From the NCBI GenBank assembly GCA_027620015.1, contig JAQCGH010000008.1, forward strand, positions 1 to 54,726: a stretch of 54,726 nt of DNA, given 5' to 3'. Numbering within the stretch: position 1 is the first letter of the stretch; each line of letters starts with the position of its first letter. The stretch is from Cyanobacteriota bacterium (GTDB taxonomy: Bacteria > Cyanobacteriota > Cyanobacteriia > PCC-6307 > Cyanobiaceae). Shown piece after piece: positions 45,988-54,726 of this stretch. The notes under the pieces were generated by a model. That model worked only from the letters and a program-made list of their open reading frames with translations. It was not told the origin of the DNA and did no database searches. Both the position numbers and the translations under genes were made by a program.

Positions 45988-48312
45988 ATGTCCTTGCTCA
46001 CCCTTAATTGGATGGCGGAGGATTTCCAGCGACTGGCTGAATGCCGGCACGACCACCCGTTTGCGGTACTAGGGCCCCAGCCCCTCCAAACAGGGGGTTG
46101 GGTGCTGCGCGTCTGGATGCCTGAGGCAGGGAGCGTTGAGCTCTTGATCGATGGTCAATCGCTGCCGATGACCAACCCGAATCATCCTTGGATTTTTGAG
46201 GCCCCTTGGGACAGTGATCCCGGAACTTCGTATCAGGTGCGGATAAACCGCGGCGGCATCGAACATGTGCAGTCAGATCCCTGGTCCTTTCGCCATGAAT
46301 GGATGGGCGAATTAGATCGCCTGTTGTTTGCAGAGGGCAACCACCACCACATTTGGCGCCGAATGGGTGCCCACCTGGTGGAGCACAACGGCGTCAAGGG
46401 CGTTCAGTTTTGCCTCTGGGCTCCCAATGCCCGCAGCGTGGCGGTGCTGGGCAATTTCAACGGCTGGGATGGCCGCCACCATCCGATGCAGGCAAGGGTT
46501 GGCGGATCCTGGGAGTTGTTCATTCCCGGGCTTCAGCCAGGTGAGATTTACAAATACGAGGTGCGAGCTCAAAACGGGCACTGCTACCAGAAAGCAGATC
46601 CCTATGGCTTCCGCCACGAGATTCGTCCCAACAATGGCTCAATCGTTGAGTCATTAGCGGGCCACCAATGGCAAGACTCGGGCTGGATGCAGGAACGGGA
46701 CAGCCGCAACCCCCTCGACCAGCCAGTTTCTGTGTATGAAATGCACCTTGGCAGTTGGATGCACGGCGCTGCTGACCAGCCCTACATAGAGGCCGATGGC
46801 ACACCACGCTCACCAGTTCCTGCAGCCGACCTAAAGCCCGGTGCTCGCCTTCTCACCTATCCGGAACTAGCTGATCGGGTAATCCCCTATGTGAAAGCCC
46901 GCGGCTTTACCCATATCGAACTGATGCCCATCTCTGAGCATCCCTTTGATGGCTCCTGGGGCTACCAAGTTACGGGCTGGTACGCCCCCACTAGCCGCTT
47001 TGGCACACCAGACGAGTTCCGCGCCTTTGTAGACCGTTGCCACGCCGAAGGCATCGGCGTGATCCTCGACTGGGTGCCAGGCCACTTTCCCAAAGATGCC
47101 CACGGCCTTGCATTCTTTGATGGTGCCCATCTTTATGAGCATGCCGATCCGCGCATCGGCGAGCACAAGGAGTGGGGCACCCTCATCTTCAACTACAGCC
47201 GCAACGAAGTGCGCAACTTCCTTGTAGCCAACCTTGTGTATTGGTTTGAGGAGTTTCACATCGACGGCATCCGCGTAGATGCGGTGGCCTCAATGCTTTA
47301 TCGCGACTATCTGCGTCCAGATGGTGAGTGGTTGGCCAATGAAAATGGCGGCCGTGAAAACACTGAGGCTGTCACTTTTCTGCAACAGGCCAACCACGTG
47401 CTGTTCGAGCACTTCCCTGGAGCACTCTCAATTGCCGAGGAATCCACCACCTGGCCCATGGTCACGGGGCCCACCAATATTGGCGGCCTCGGGTTCAACC
47501 TCAAATGGAACATGGGCTGGATGCACGACATGCTCGATTACTTCGAGTTAGATCCCTGGTTCCGCCAGTTCCACCAGAACAACGTCACCTTCTCAATCTG
47601 GTACGCCTTCACCGAGAACTTCATGCTGGCGCTAAGCCACGACGAAGTGGTTCATGGCAAGAGCAGCCTGCTGCACAAAATGCCTGGTGACGACTGGCAA
47701 AAATTTGCCAACGTGCGGGCACTGCTGGCATACATGTGGACCCATCCCGGCAAGAAAACCATCTTTATGGGGATGGAATTTGGCCAGAGGGCTGAATGGA
47801 ACGTATGGGGCGATTTGCAATGGGATCTGCTGCAGCACGGCTCTCACCAAGGGTTGCAGCGTCTTGTCGATGATCTCAACATTTTCTACAAATCGGAGCG
47901 GGCTCTCTGGGGCGACGATTTCAGCGAATTCGGCTTCCAGTGGATCGATTGCAACGACAACCGCCACTCGATCATCAGCTTCATGCGGCGTGAAAGTGCT
48001 TCGGGCAAGTGGCTTGTGGTAATAGCCAACTTCACCCCCCAGAGCCATTCCCACTACAGAGTGGGTGTGCCGCTGAAAGGCTTCTACGAGGAGGCTTTCA
48101 ATACTGATGCTGAACGCTATGGCGGCAGCAACCTGGGCAACCTGGGTGGCAAATTCACCGACCAGTGGGGGATTCATGGCTATGAACAATCGATTGATCT
48201 CTGCCTACCACCCCTGTCGGTGCTGGTCTTCCGTCGGGACGAGATCCGCAGCCAGCAGTTGGATGAAGACACCTGTGACGAAGCCACCGATTCCGGGGCC
48301 CTGCTCGGGTAA
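45988..48312 (+). CDS. glgB: 1,4-alpha-glucan branching enzyme
   Basis: Introduces alpha-1,6 branches into glycogen. It has 774 residues, matching GH13 GlgB. The N-terminal carbohydrate-binding region includes [20 protein letters not shown]; the catalytic barrel has [16 protein letters not shown] with nucleophile D431, IAEESTTWP with acid/base E484, and [16 protein letters not shown] with the third aspartate. The ATG at 45988 lies 42 bases after the interrupted gene, and hemE follows after 26 bases. Confidence 0.97.
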   Translation: MSLLTLNWMAEDFQRLAECRHDHPFAVLGPQPLQTGGWVLRVWMPEAGSVELLIDGQSLPMTNPNHPWIFEAPWDSDPGTSYQVRINRGGIEHVQSDPWSFRHEWMGELDRLLFAEGNHHHIWRRMGAHLVEHNGVKGVQFCLWAPNARSVAVLGNFNGWDGRHHPMQARVGGSWELFIPGLQPGEIYKYEVRAQNGHCYQKADPYGFRHEIRPNNGSIVESLAGHQWQDSGWMQERDSRNPLDQPVSVYEMHLGSWMHGAADQPYIEADGTPRSPVPAADLKPGARLLTYPELADRVIPYVKARGFTHIELMPISEHPFDGSWGYQVTGWYAPTSRFGTPDEFRAFVDRCHAEGIGVILDWVPGHFPKDAHGLAFFDGAHLYEHADPRIGEHKEWGTLIFNYSRNEVRNFLVANLVYWFEEFHIDGIRVDAVASMLYRDYLRPDGEWLANENGGRENTEAVTFLQQANHVLFEHFPGALSIAEESTTWPMVTGPTNIGGLGFNLKWNMGWMHDMLDYFELDPWFRQFHQNNVTFSIWYAFTENFMLALSHDEVVHGKSSLLHKMPGDDWQKFANVRALLAYMWTHPGKKTIFMGMEFGQRAEWNVWGDLQWDLLQHGSHQGLQRLVDDLNIFYKSERALWGDDFSEFGFQWIDCNDNRHSIISFMRRESASGKWLVVIANFTPQSHSHYRVGVPLKGFYEEAFNTDAERYGGSNLGNLGGKFTDQWGIHGYEQSIDLCLPPLSVLVFRRDEIRSQQLDEDTCDEATDSGALLG

Positions 48313-48338
48313 GTTCTCGCTTCGCTCTGTTTTCACCC

Positions 48339-49397
48339 ATGACCGAAACCGCCCCCCTGCTGCTGCGCGCCGCCCGAGGTGAGCAGGTGGAGCGGCCCCC
48401 TGTCTGGATGATGCGCCAGGCAGGGCGCTACATGAAGGTGTATCGCGAGCTGCGGGACCGCCATCCAGGTTTCCGCGAGCGCTCGGAAAACCCCGATCTC
48501 TCCTACGAGATCTCGATGCAGCCTTTCCACGCCTTCAAGCCTGACGGCGTAATCCTCTTTTCAGACATCCTCACGCCCTTGCCGGGTATGGGAATCAACT
48601 TCGACATCATTGAGAGCCAAGGCCCGCTGATCCAAGAGCCCATACGCAACCTCGCCCAAGTAGGGGCTTTGCGAGCCTTGGAGCCAGCCGAGAGTATGCC
48701 TTTTGTGGGAGAGGTGCTCACACGCCTGAGGCAGGCTGTGGGAAACGAAGCAGCAGTGCTTGGTTTCGTGGGTGCTCCCTGGACCTTGGCCGCCTATGTG
48801 GTGGAGGGCAAAAGCAGCAAGAACTACGCCGTGATCAAGGCGATGGCGTTCCAAGAACCTGAGCTGCTGCACAGGCTTCTGAACCACTTCGCCGAGTCAA
48901 TTGCCATCTACTTGCGGTATCAAATCGATTCCGGAGCCCAAGTAGTGCAGATGTTCGATTCCTGGGCAGGCCAGCTAAGTCCCATGGATTACGACAGCTT
49001 CGCGGCTCCTTATCAAAAGAAGGTGGTGGATCTGGTTAAGCAAACCCACCCCGACACCCCCTTCATCCTCTACATCTCCGGCAGCGCCGGCGTGCTTGAG
49101 CGTATGGCACGCACTGGGGTTGACATCATTTCGCTCGACTGGACGGTTGACATGGCCGAGGGCCTAGCCCGTTTGCCTGAGCACATTGGCGTGCAGGGCA
49201 ACGTAGATCCCGGATTGCTATTCGGTACTCCAGCAGCCATCCAAGCCCGCATCGACGACACCGTGCGCAAAGCCCGCGGCCGGAAACACATCCTCAACCT
49301 GGGCCATGGCATCCTGCCGGGCACTCCAGAAGAAAACGGTCGCGCCTTCTTTGAAGCCGGCAAGAGCGTAATGGAGCGCATCGGAGCGGTGGCTTGA
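48339..49397 (+). CDS. hemE: Uroporphyrinogen III decarboxylase
   Basis: Makes coproporphyrinogen III, the shared precursor of haem and chlorophyll. It has 352 residues. [20 protein letters not shown] (19-38) is the N-terminal substrate signature; [10 protein letters not shown] contains the conserved aspartate-region strand; [16 protein letters not shown] and [15 protein letters not shown] are further hallmarks. The stop overlaps a TTG start of the next gene (TTGA). Confidence 0.97.
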   Translation: MTETAPLLLRAARGEQVERPPVWMMRQAGRYMKVYRELRDRHPGFRERSENPDLSYEISMQPFHAFKPDGVILFSDILTPLPGMGINFDIIESQGPLIQEPIRNLAQVGALRALEPAESMPFVGEVLTRLRQAVGNEAAVLGFVGAPWTLAAYVVEGKSSKNYAVIKAMAFQEPELLHRLLNHFAESIAIYLRYQIDSGAQVVQMFDSWAGQLSPMDYDSFAAPYQKKVVDLVKQTHPDTPFILYISGSAGVLERMARTGVDIISLDWTVDMAEGLARLPEHIGVQGNVDPGLLFGTPAAIQARIDDTVRKARGRKHILNLGHGILPGTPEENGRAFFEAGKSVMERIGAVA

Positions 49398-50407
49398 GCA
49401 GTCGCTCCGCGGGAGTATCCCTGCCCCAGCGAATCCTGATCACAGGGGCCAGTGGCTGCGTTGGCCAGTACATCACCGAACAGCTTTATCGCCACAGTGA
49501 TGCGGAGTTACTGCTGTTGCTCCGTGATCCAGCCAAACTCAGGGTTGTGTCAGCTGATGATCCGCGGGTCACACTCCTGATCGGTGACCTACGGGAACTG
49601 ACCCCACATGCCGGTGCAATCGCTACCGCCACTCGCGTAATTCACACAGCCACTGCCTGGGGCGACCCTCTGAGAGCTCAGCAGGTAAATGTTGATGCGG
49701 TCAAACAGCTGCTGGCTTTCACCAGCCCGGAATGGCTGGAGCAGGTGATCTACTTTTCTACCGCATCAATTTTAGATCGCCAGTTGCAGCTCCTGCCCGA
49801 GGCCGCAGAGTTTGGCACTGAATACATTCAAACGAAGGCAATCTGCCTGCAACAACTTGAGGCACACCCACTTGCCGCCAAAATTGTGGCCGTATTTCCC
49901 ACCCTGGTATTTGGGGGTCAGGTGGGTCCGGGCGACCTACATCCGACCAGCTATCTAACCGCCGGGCTGCGGGAGGCAACCCGCTGGTTATGGCTTGGTA
50001 AGTGGCTGCGTGCTGAGGCCAGCTTCCATTTCATCCACGCCGCTGACGTAGCACTGGTGTGTGCACAACTGGCCACCCAGCCCCATCTGCCCAATCCTGA
50101 GCCAAACCAGGGAGCTCTGCGGCGCCTGGTGCTCGGCCAGGCGCCGACCAGCATCAATGCCACCGTGACCCAGCTCTGCCGTTGGCGCCGCAGCTGGCAG
50201 CCATCCTTTGGGATCGATCTGCAGGGCTGGCTGATTGAAGCCCTGATCAAGCTGCTCAGAATCGAAGTGAACGCCTGGGATCGCTTTTCAATTCGCCAGC
50301 GCCACTTCGTCCACGAACCGGTGAGCTCACCCGAACGCTTTGGCCTGGTGAGCTACGCACCAACGTTGCAAGCAATATTCGAAACAGCTGGTCTACCGCG
50401 CAGGTGA
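49394..50407 (+). CDS. NAD-dependent epimerase/dehydratase (extended SDR)
   Basis: A 337-residue extended short-chain dehydrogenase. The NAD(P) loop GASGCVG is at 18-24 and YIQTK supplies Tyr144 and Lys148 of the YxxxK motif; STASILDRQ contains the catalytic serine. Substrate is unknown; nucleotide sugars or steroid/flavonoid-like compounds are typical for relatives. The start is TTG at 49394, overlapping the hemE stop, with GGAG ten bases upstream. A small candidate frame begins in its stop codon (GTGA at 50404). Confidence 0.85.
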   Translation: MSSRSAGVSLPQRILITGASGCVGQYITEQLYRHSDAELLLLLRDPAKLRVVSADDPRVTLLIGDLRELTPHAGAIATATRVIHTATAWGDPLRAQQVNVDAVKQLLAFTSPEWLEQVIYFSTASILDRQLQLLPEAAEFGTEYIQTKAICLQQLEAHPLAAKIVAVFPTLVFGGQVGPGDLHPTSYLTAGLREATRWLWLGKWLRAEASFHFIHAADVALVCAQLATQPHLPNPEPNQGALRRLVLGQAPTSINATVTQLCRWRRSWQPSFGIDLQGWLIEALIKLLRIEVNAWDRFSIRQRHFVHEPVSSPERFGLVSYAPTLQAIFETAGLPRR

Positions 50408-50574
50408 TTAAGCACAAATTGCTTTGGCTGCCTCGTTTTACCGATAGGGCAGGGCAACGACGAAGAATTTTTGATGTTCTAACCCGAGCAGCTCTCGATC
50501 AAGGCCGTCGACAAGGCGCGCTTTGCAGTCCGCGGGCTGACCTCCACAACTTGATCGTCGCAGGCCATCCCTAA
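50404..50574 (+). CDS. Small candidate protein, uncertain
   Basis: 56 codons from GTG at 50404, whose last two bases overlap the stop of the SDR gene (GTGA), ending TAA at 50572. The product is basic and arginine-rich (LLWLPRFTDRAGQRRRIFDV, then LTRAALDQGRRQGALCSP), with no known family. Coupling to the upstream gene and an arginine/leucine composition like neighbouring genes favour coding; short length and no homologue known to me argue against. It could also be the 5' remnant of a decayed gene. Confidence 0.35.
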   Translation: MIKHKLLWLPRFTDRAGQRRRIFDVLTRAALDQGRRQGALCSPRADLHNLIVAGHP

Positions 50575-50764
50575 TAGATACACGCACCCTCAGCCTCGCT
50601 GCGGCCAGCAGGGATGACCGCTGAAGTCAACGCATTAGCCCCTGGCTGATCCAACTAGCGACCCAACTTTGTGGCAATTGTTTCGAACCTGGTTGGCAGA
50701 GGTCACAGCTGCCCGGTTAACGGCTTAATTTTAATGAGTTGCCAATGCTTTTAAGCGCCCCCCC
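50408..50764. other. Region upstream of petJ
   Basis: 357 bases between the SDR gene and petJ. The first 167 carry the small candidate frame described separately. A branched structure is possible: GGCCATCCCT (50563-50572) pairs, with one mismatch, with AGGGATGACC (50610-50619), enclosing a GCTG-CGGC-CAGC stem (50598-50609). The AT-rich stretch 50720-50755 just before petJ is the likely place of its promoter, but no clear -35/-10 pair was fixed. Confidence 0.45.
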
Positions 50765-51106
50765 ATGCGCCGTCTCTTCTCTCTGATTGCTCTTTGCCTG
50801 GCCCTAGTGCTAGGTGCTGCACCGAGTTTCGCTGCCGATGTGGCCCATGGCGGCCAGATCTTTTCCGCTAACTGCGCCGCTTGCCATATGGGTGGCGGCA
50901 ACGTCGTTAATGCCGAGCGCACCCTCAAGCAGGATGCACTAACCGCTTACCTGGCTAACTACAGCGAAGGCCACGAAGCTGCCATTGCTTACCAAGTAAC
51001 CAACGGCAAGAACGCTATGCCTGCCTTCGGTGGCAAGCTCAGCGAAGGTGACATCGCTGACGTTGCCTCCTACGTCGAAGACATGTCATCCAAGGGCTGG
51101 GCTTGA
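50765..51106 (+). CDS. petJ: Cytochrome c6
   Basis: Soluble haem protein in the thylakoid lumen that carries electrons from cytochrome b6f to photosystem I or to the terminal oxidase. The precursor has 113 residues: a signal peptide of 23 (cut after PSFA), haem motif CAACH at 37-41, and axial methionine M85 in KNAMPAFGG. The mature length of about 90 is normal. It stands alone and is followed by a strong terminator. Plastocyanin is not in the window. Confidence 0.96.
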   Translation: MRRLFSLIALCLALVLGAAPSFAADVAHGGQIFSANCAACHMGGGNVVNAERTLKQDALTAYLANYSEGHEAAIAYQVTNGKNAMPAFGGKLSEGDIADVASYVEDMSSKGWA

Positions 51107-51151
51107 TAGAGCCTCGCTTTTCCTGGCTAACCTGTAATTAAATCTTCTTTT

Positions 51152-51177
51152 AACCCTGGCATAAGCCGGGGTTTTTT
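51152..51177 (+). terminator. Rho-independent terminator after petJ
   Basis: AACCCTGGC (51152-51160), loop ATAA, GCCGGGGTT (51165-51173): a nine-pair stem with one T-G pair, running into six T residues. It lies 46 bases after the petJ stop. The opposite strand has no T-run, so it acts on petJ only. Confidence 0.88.
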
Positions 51178-51199
51178 GATGACATCTAGCTGAGGCAAC

Positions 51200-51406
51200 T
51201 CAGCCTTGATTACGGCGTGCATCCAAAACTGCCAGATAGAGGGCCTCCGGCACCTCGCGAATGTCATATTCGCTTGGTAGAACCCCATGGGTATGTTGAT
51301 GGACTGCCATCCAACAGTTGCGCTCTAGATCCTTGCTGGTGGATTCAAACTGCCGGGAAGCGTCTGCTAACTGTTCGATCAGGGCTAACGGAAACTGGGT
51401 TGTCAC
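51200..51406 (-). CDS. Small hypothetical protein
   Basis: A 68-residue soluble protein, mostly helical (ALIEQLADASRQFESTSKDLER) with a conserved-looking middle (NCWMAVHQHTHGVLPSEYDI) and a C-terminal helix (VPEALYLAVLDARRNQG). The ATG at 51406 is clear. I do not know the function; the compact composition suggests a real conserved cyanobacterial gene. It is divergent from clpB across 374 bases. Its stop lies in a small GNRA-loop hairpin (GCTGAG-GCAA-CTCAGC at 51189-51204). Confidence 0.68.
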   Translation of the reverse strand: MTTQFPLALIEQLADASRQFESTSKDLERNCWMAVHQHTHGVLPSEYDIREVPEALYLAVLDARRNQG

Positions 51407-51780
51407 TGGATCAATTGTAAGAGCAAAGTGGATTTAGCTTGACTCAGAAAAATCGCATTAAAGCAAAAGCTAGCTTGCGATTTTGAATTTTAGCTGTTGA
51501 CACAGTCTTGCCGAATCACACCAGAACCCAACTGACTAATCAGTGTTGGTGAAGGTCAGCAAAGTATCTGCAACAAGGAAGAATCGAGCCGGATCAGGGC
51601 CAGGCGACTGAAACAGCTGATTCCCTGCGATTGTACGGCTCCGAAACTGGGAATATCAGCTCCCGAACAACTATTCCCATCAGTTCGGCGGAGGACCGAA
51701 ACGATCCGTTCGGTTCTCCTCGCTGTTGGATTGTGGCAGCGGGCATACGGTGATAACCAGCTCAAACGAGGGAAGTGTCC
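51407..51780. promoter_or_regulatory. Divergent upstream region of clpB with inverted repeats
   Basis: 374 bases without a gene. Three structures stand out. (1) AAAAATCGCA at 51447-51456 and TGCGATTTTT at 51475-51484, a perfect 10-bp inverted repeat with an 18-base centre. (2) A stem at 51641-51688 (CCGAA, CT, GGGAAT pairing with ATTCCC, AG, TTCGG; small bulges). (3) A stem at 51690-51719, GGAGGACCGAA pairing with TTCGGTTCTCC around an 8-base loop, one G-T pair. Stems 2 and 3 share CCGAA/TTCGG arms and could exchange partners. A TTGACA occurs at 51497 without a good -10. No CIRCE element was seen. Confidence 0.55.
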
Positions 51781-54411
51781 ATGCATCCCACCGCCGAACT
51801 CTTCACCGAGAAAGCATGGTCTTCTGTGGTGGCCGCCCAGCAGCTGGCCCAACAAAAGCGCCAGCAACAGATGGAAAGCGAGCATCTGCTCGCCGCCCTG
51901 CTGGCTCAGCAGGGCTTGGCGAGCCGCATCCTGGAAAAAGCCGGCGTGGATGTGGGCACCCTTAGCCAAAAGGTGGAGATTTGGATCCTCTCTCAGCCAA
52001 GTCTTAGTGCAGCACCCGAAAACGTCTATCTCGGCAAGGGGCTCAATACCGTTCTTGAGCAGGCTGAGGAGCTCAAACAGAGCTACGGCGACAACTACAT
52101 CGCCATAGAGCACATACTTCTGGCGCTAGCAATCGACGACCGCTGCGGCAAGCAATTGCTATCTCAAGCGGGCACAACCACCAACAAACTCAAAGAAGCC
52201 GTACAAGCCATCCGCGGATCCCAAAACGTGACCGATCAGAATCCAGAAGGCACCTATGAATCACTGGAGAAATACGGCAGGGATCTCACGGCTGCAGCTC
52301 GCGAGGGCAAGCTAGATCCGGTGATTGGACGCGACGAGGAGATCCGTCGCACTATCCAGATTCTCAGCCGCCGTACCAAGAACAACCCAGTTCTGATCGG
52401 CGAGCCCGGCGTGGGCAAAACCGCCATCGTCGAGGGACTGGCTCAGCGCATCGTCAATGGCGACGTGCCCCAGGCTCTGCAGAACCGCCAGCTCGTTTCG
52501 CTTGACATGGGCGCCCTGATCGCCGGTGCCAAATATCGCGGCGAGTTTGAGGAGCGGCTTAAGGCGGTACTCAAAGAGGTGACCGCCTCAGAGGGCCAGA
52601 TCGTGCTGTTCATCGACGAGATCCACACCGTGGTGGGTGCCGGCGCCAGCGGCGGCGCAATGGACGCGAGCAACCTGCTCAAACCGATGCTGGCCAGAGG
52701 CGAACTGCGCTGCATTGGCGCCACCACCCTTGATGAACACCGCCAGCACATCGAGAAGGATCCAGCCCTCGAGCGCCGCTTTCAGCAGGTGTTCGTGGAT
52801 CAACCCACAGTGGAGGACACGATTTCGATCCTGCGTGGGTTGAAAGAGCGGTATGAGGTGCACCACGGCGTGCGCATCGCCGACAGCGCTTTGGTGGCAG
52901 CAGCCATGCTCTCCAGCCGCTACATCGCCGATCGATTCCTGCCAGATAAGGCGATCGATCTGATGGATGAATCGGCCGCCCGACTAAAGATGGAGATCAC
53001 TTCCAAGCCGGAGCAAATCGACGAGCTCGATCGCCGCATTCTGCAGCTGGAGATGGAAAAGCTCTCCCTAGGGCGCGAATCTGACCCTGCCAGCAAGGAT
53101 CGGCTCGAGCGGCTGGAGAAGGAGCTGGCCGATCTAAGCGAACAGCAGAGCAGCCTCAATGCCCAATGGCAGGCAGAAAAGAGCTCGATCGATGAGCTTG
53201 GCGCAATCAAGGAAGAGATCGAACAGGTGCAGCTGCAAGTGGAGCAAGCCAAGCGCAACTACGACCTGAACAAAGCCGCCGAGCTCGAATATGGAACCTT
53301 GGCCGAGCTGCACAAAAAACTGGCGGCTAAAGAGGAGGCTCTTAATGCCAGCGGAAGCGATAAAACCATGCTGCGCGAAGAGGTAACCGAAGATGACATA
53401 GCTGAGGTAATTGCCAAATGGACCGGTATCCCAGTTACCAAGTTGGTCCAGAGCGAGATGGCGAAGCTGCTGCACCTTGAGGAGGAACTGCACACCAGGG
53501 TTATCGGCCAGCAGCAAGCCGTTACCGCTGTGGCAGATGCGATTCAGCGATCACGGGCAGGCCTCAGCGATCCCAACCGCCCAATAGCCAGCTTCCTCTT
53601 CCTTGGCCCCACCGGTGTGGGCAAGACCGAGCTCTCCAAAGCTCTGGCATCCCAGCTGTTCGATTCCGAGGCATCGATGGTGCGCATCGACATGAGCGAA
53701 TACATGGAGAAGCACGCCGTGAGTCGCCTGATCGGTGCGCCTCCGGGCTACGTGGGTTACGAGGAAGGCGGCCAGCTCACTGAAGCTGTGCGGCGAAGGC
53801 CCTACGCGGTGATCCTTTTTGACGAGGTGGAGAAGGCCCACCCAGATGTGTTCAATGTGATGCTGCAGATCCTTGATGAAGGCCGCGTCACAGATGGCCA
53901 GGGCCGCACTGTGGACTTCACCAACACGGTGCTGATCCTCACCAGCAATATCGGCAGCGCCTCAATCTTGGATCTTGCCGGTGATCCATCCCGCCATGGC
54001 GAAATGGAGACCAGGGTGAATGAGGCACTTAGAGGTCACTTCCGGCCTGAATTCCTCAACCGGCTGGATGAATCGATCATCTTCCACAGCCTCAAGCAAG
54101 ACGAATTGCGCGAAATCGTGGAGCTGCAGGTGCAGCGGCTGGCCAGGCGGCTGGAGGACAAAAAACTGGGGCTGCAGCTCAACGCCGATGCCCTCGACTG
54201 GCTTGCCGGTGTGGGCTACGACCCGGTTTATGGCGCCCGTCCGCTAAAGCGCGCCATCCAAAGGGAACTGGAAACGCCAATCGCCAAGGGAATCCTCGCT
54301 GGCGTATTCACCAGCGGCCACACCATCACGGTTGATGTTGCAACCGAAGGCGAGGCGCGTAAGCTCCGCTTTCAGCAAATTGCGCTGGCGAAATTACCCG
54401 TGTTTGTCTAA
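51781..54411 (+). CDS. clpB: ClpB disaggregase
   Basis: Hexameric AAA+ chaperone that pulls proteins out of aggregates with DnaK. From ATG at 51781 it has 876 residues: N-domain (1-145), first AAA+ module with Walker [10 protein letters not shown] (207-215), a coiled-coil M domain (about 405-530, rich in E, L, Q), second AAA+ module with Walker [10 protein letters not shown] (609-617) and [13 protein letters not shown], then the small C-terminal domain. The ATG has GAGGGA upstream at proper distance; a GTG at 51775 is also in frame. A long structured leader precedes it. It is adjacent, stop to stop, to a HIT gene. Confidence 0.96.
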   Translation: MHPTAELFTEKAWSSVVAAQQLAQQKRQQQMESEHLLAALLAQQGLASRILEKAGVDVGTLSQKVEIWILSQPSLSAAPENVYLGKGLNTVLEQAEELKQSYGDNYIAIEHILLALAIDDRCGKQLLSQAGTTTNKLKEAVQAIRGSQNVTDQNPEGTYESLEKYGRDLTAAAREGKLDPVIGRDEEIRRTIQILSRRTKNNPVLIGEPGVGKTAIVEGLAQRIVNGDVPQALQNRQLVSLDMGALIAGAKYRGEFEERLKAVLKEVTASEGQIVLFIDEIHTVVGAGASGGAMDASNLLKPMLARGELRCIGATTLDEHRQHIEKDPALERRFQQVFVDQPTVEDTISILRGLKERYEVHHGVRIADSALVAAAMLSSRYIADRFLPDKAIDLMDESAARLKMEITSKPEQIDELDRRILQLEMEKLSLGRESDPASKDRLERLEKELADLSEQQSSLNAQWQAEKSSIDELGAIKEEIEQVQLQVEQAKRNYDLNKAAELEYGTLAELHKKLAAKEEALNASGSDKTMLREEVTEDDIAEVIAKWTGIPVTKLVQSEMAKLLHLEEELHTRVIGQQQAVTAVADAIQRSRAGLSDPNRPIASFLFLGPTGVGKTELSKALASQLFDSEASMVRIDMSEYMEKHAVSRLIGAPPGYVGYEEGGQLTEAVRRRPYAVILFDEVEKAHPDVFNVMLQILDEGRVTDGQGRTVDFTNTVLILTSNIGSASILDLAGDPSRHGEMETRVNEALRGHFRPEFLNRLDESIIFHSLKQDELREIVELQVQRLARRLEDKKLGLQLNADALDWLAGVGYDPVYGARPLKRAIQRELETPIAKGILAGVFTSGHTITVDVATEGEARKLRFQQIALAKLPVFV

Positions 54412-54726
54412 TCAATCTAAAAATTGATGCAAAAATCGGCAGCGGACCTGGTTCACGAGGTCTATTAGCTGTTCAGGGGCTGCGGGCTGAAGCTTTCCAT
54501 CTGCTACAGCTCGGTAGTGATCTGCCACCAACCAGGCGCTGGTGCGGGGATCGCCAGCAAAGCGGGGAATTAAATGAAGGTGCAAATGGGGTGCTCCCTC
54601 CCCAAATGCGATCGCATAAACCCTGTCACAGCCGATTTGCTCTTTCAGAAGAGCGCTGGCGTAGCGCACAGCAGGCCCCCAGGAGGCTGCCTCCTGATCG
54701 TTGAAATCAACCGGGCCAGCTACATG
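54412..54726 (-). CDS. HIT-family protein, C-terminal part (runs off right edge)
   Basis: 105 codons are visible; the N-terminus lies beyond the window. The histidine triad HLHLHLIPR, preceded by FGEGAPHLHLHL, identifies a HIT-superfamily nucleotide hydrolase or transferase; the spaced histidines are intact. The upstream part reads HVAGPVDFNDQEAASWGPAV and stays open to the edge. The C-terminal tail (PEQLIDLVNQVRCRFLHQFL) is longer than in HINT-type proteins, hinting at a Fhit-like or other branch. It is convergent with clpB with no bases between the stops. Confidence 0.82.
   Translation of the reverse strand, partial: HVAGPVDFNDQEAASWGPAVRYASALLKEQIGCDRVYAIAFGEGAPHLHLHLIPRFAGDPRTSAWLVADHYRAVADGKLQPAAPEQLIDLVNQVRCRFLHQFLD

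Noticed and set aside
50660-50720. Possible tRNA T-loop (TTTCGAACCTGG) upstream of petJ
   Set aside because: No acceptor stem, D-arm or anticodon arm can be built around it.
51556-52113. 185-codon antisense frame over the clpB start
   Set aside because: It is opposite a highly conserved ClpB N-domain and shows no family features; best explained as a shadow.
1-54726. CRISPR arrays, transposases, integrases, toxin-antitoxin or other defence genes
   Set aside because: No spaced direct repeats and no matching protein families were seen; gene content is housekeeping throughout.

Overview
The window is a gene-dense, GC-rich piece of a cyanobacterial chromosome, most likely from a Synechococcus/Cyanobium-type picocyanobacterium. 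Evidence for this is the mix of photosynthetic and cyanobacterium-restricted genes: a high-light-inducible (Hli) protein, NdhD, cytochrome c6 (petJ), solanesyl diphosphate synthase and a UbiD decarboxylase (plastoquinone), menD and menB (phylloquinone), glgA and glgB (glycogen), Ycf51, and DUF760, DUF2605, DUF4332 and DUF4336 proteins. No rRNA, tRNA, CRISPR array, insertion sequence or prophage gene was recognised. It reads as core genome rather than an island.

Layout. 1-585 (minus): 5' part of acsA. 677-1339: HAD phosphatase. 1354-5906 (minus): tight series comB > nitrilase > amidase > murI > sds, joining cell-wall precursor and remodelling genes to quinone-tail synthesis. 5959-11050 (plus): ubiD > Rrf2 regulator > aroA > glmU > hli. 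11165-14813 (minus): glgA > membrane protein > murF. 15128-17778 (minus): menD > menB. 17823-18821 (plus): lepB > DUF760. 18834-22295 (minus): degenerate GTPase-like membrane protein > zupT > DUF4336. 22396-25342 (plus): CDF metal exporter > two unknown proteins > trpS. 25622-25960 (minus): DUF2605. 26020-29822 (plus): thrS > glk > thrB. 29931-35311 (plus): ndhD > oligopeptidase A > NahK-like kinase > DOMON-like protein. 35308-42195 (minus): tamB-like > ROK kinase > proA > folB. 42261-45122 (plus): ycf51 > DUF4332 > small secreted protein > CocE/NonD hydrolase. 45139-45945: a secreted tandem-repeat gene broken by two in-frame stops. 45988-50407: glgB > hemE > SDR protein. Then petJ, a 68-residue protein (minus), clpB, and a partial HIT protein (minus) at the right edge.

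How the genes work together. Sugar and glycogen metabolism is spread over glgA, glgB, a Glk-type glucokinase, a ROK sugar kinase and a sugar-kinase-like phosphotransferase. Quinones are served by sds, ubiD, menD and menB. Envelope building is served by glmU, murI, murF, an AMIN-amidase, lepB and a TamB-like protein. Metal balance is suggested by a ZIP importer and a CDF exporter on either side of one short divergent promoter region.

No clear new multi-gene system was found. The best leads are: (1) the clpB leader, with repeated CCGAA/TTCGG arms that could form alternative hairpins, plus a separate 10-bp perfect inverted repeat upstream; (2) a GTPase-like protein that has lost its P-loop, encoded with zupT; (3) the two-stop secreted gene next to glgB; (4) the overlapping triad oligopeptidase A / NahK-like kinase / DOMON-like protein; (5) a hairpin that includes the ribosome-binding site of the DUF760 gene. 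Assignments rest on reading motifs and gene order, without database searches.
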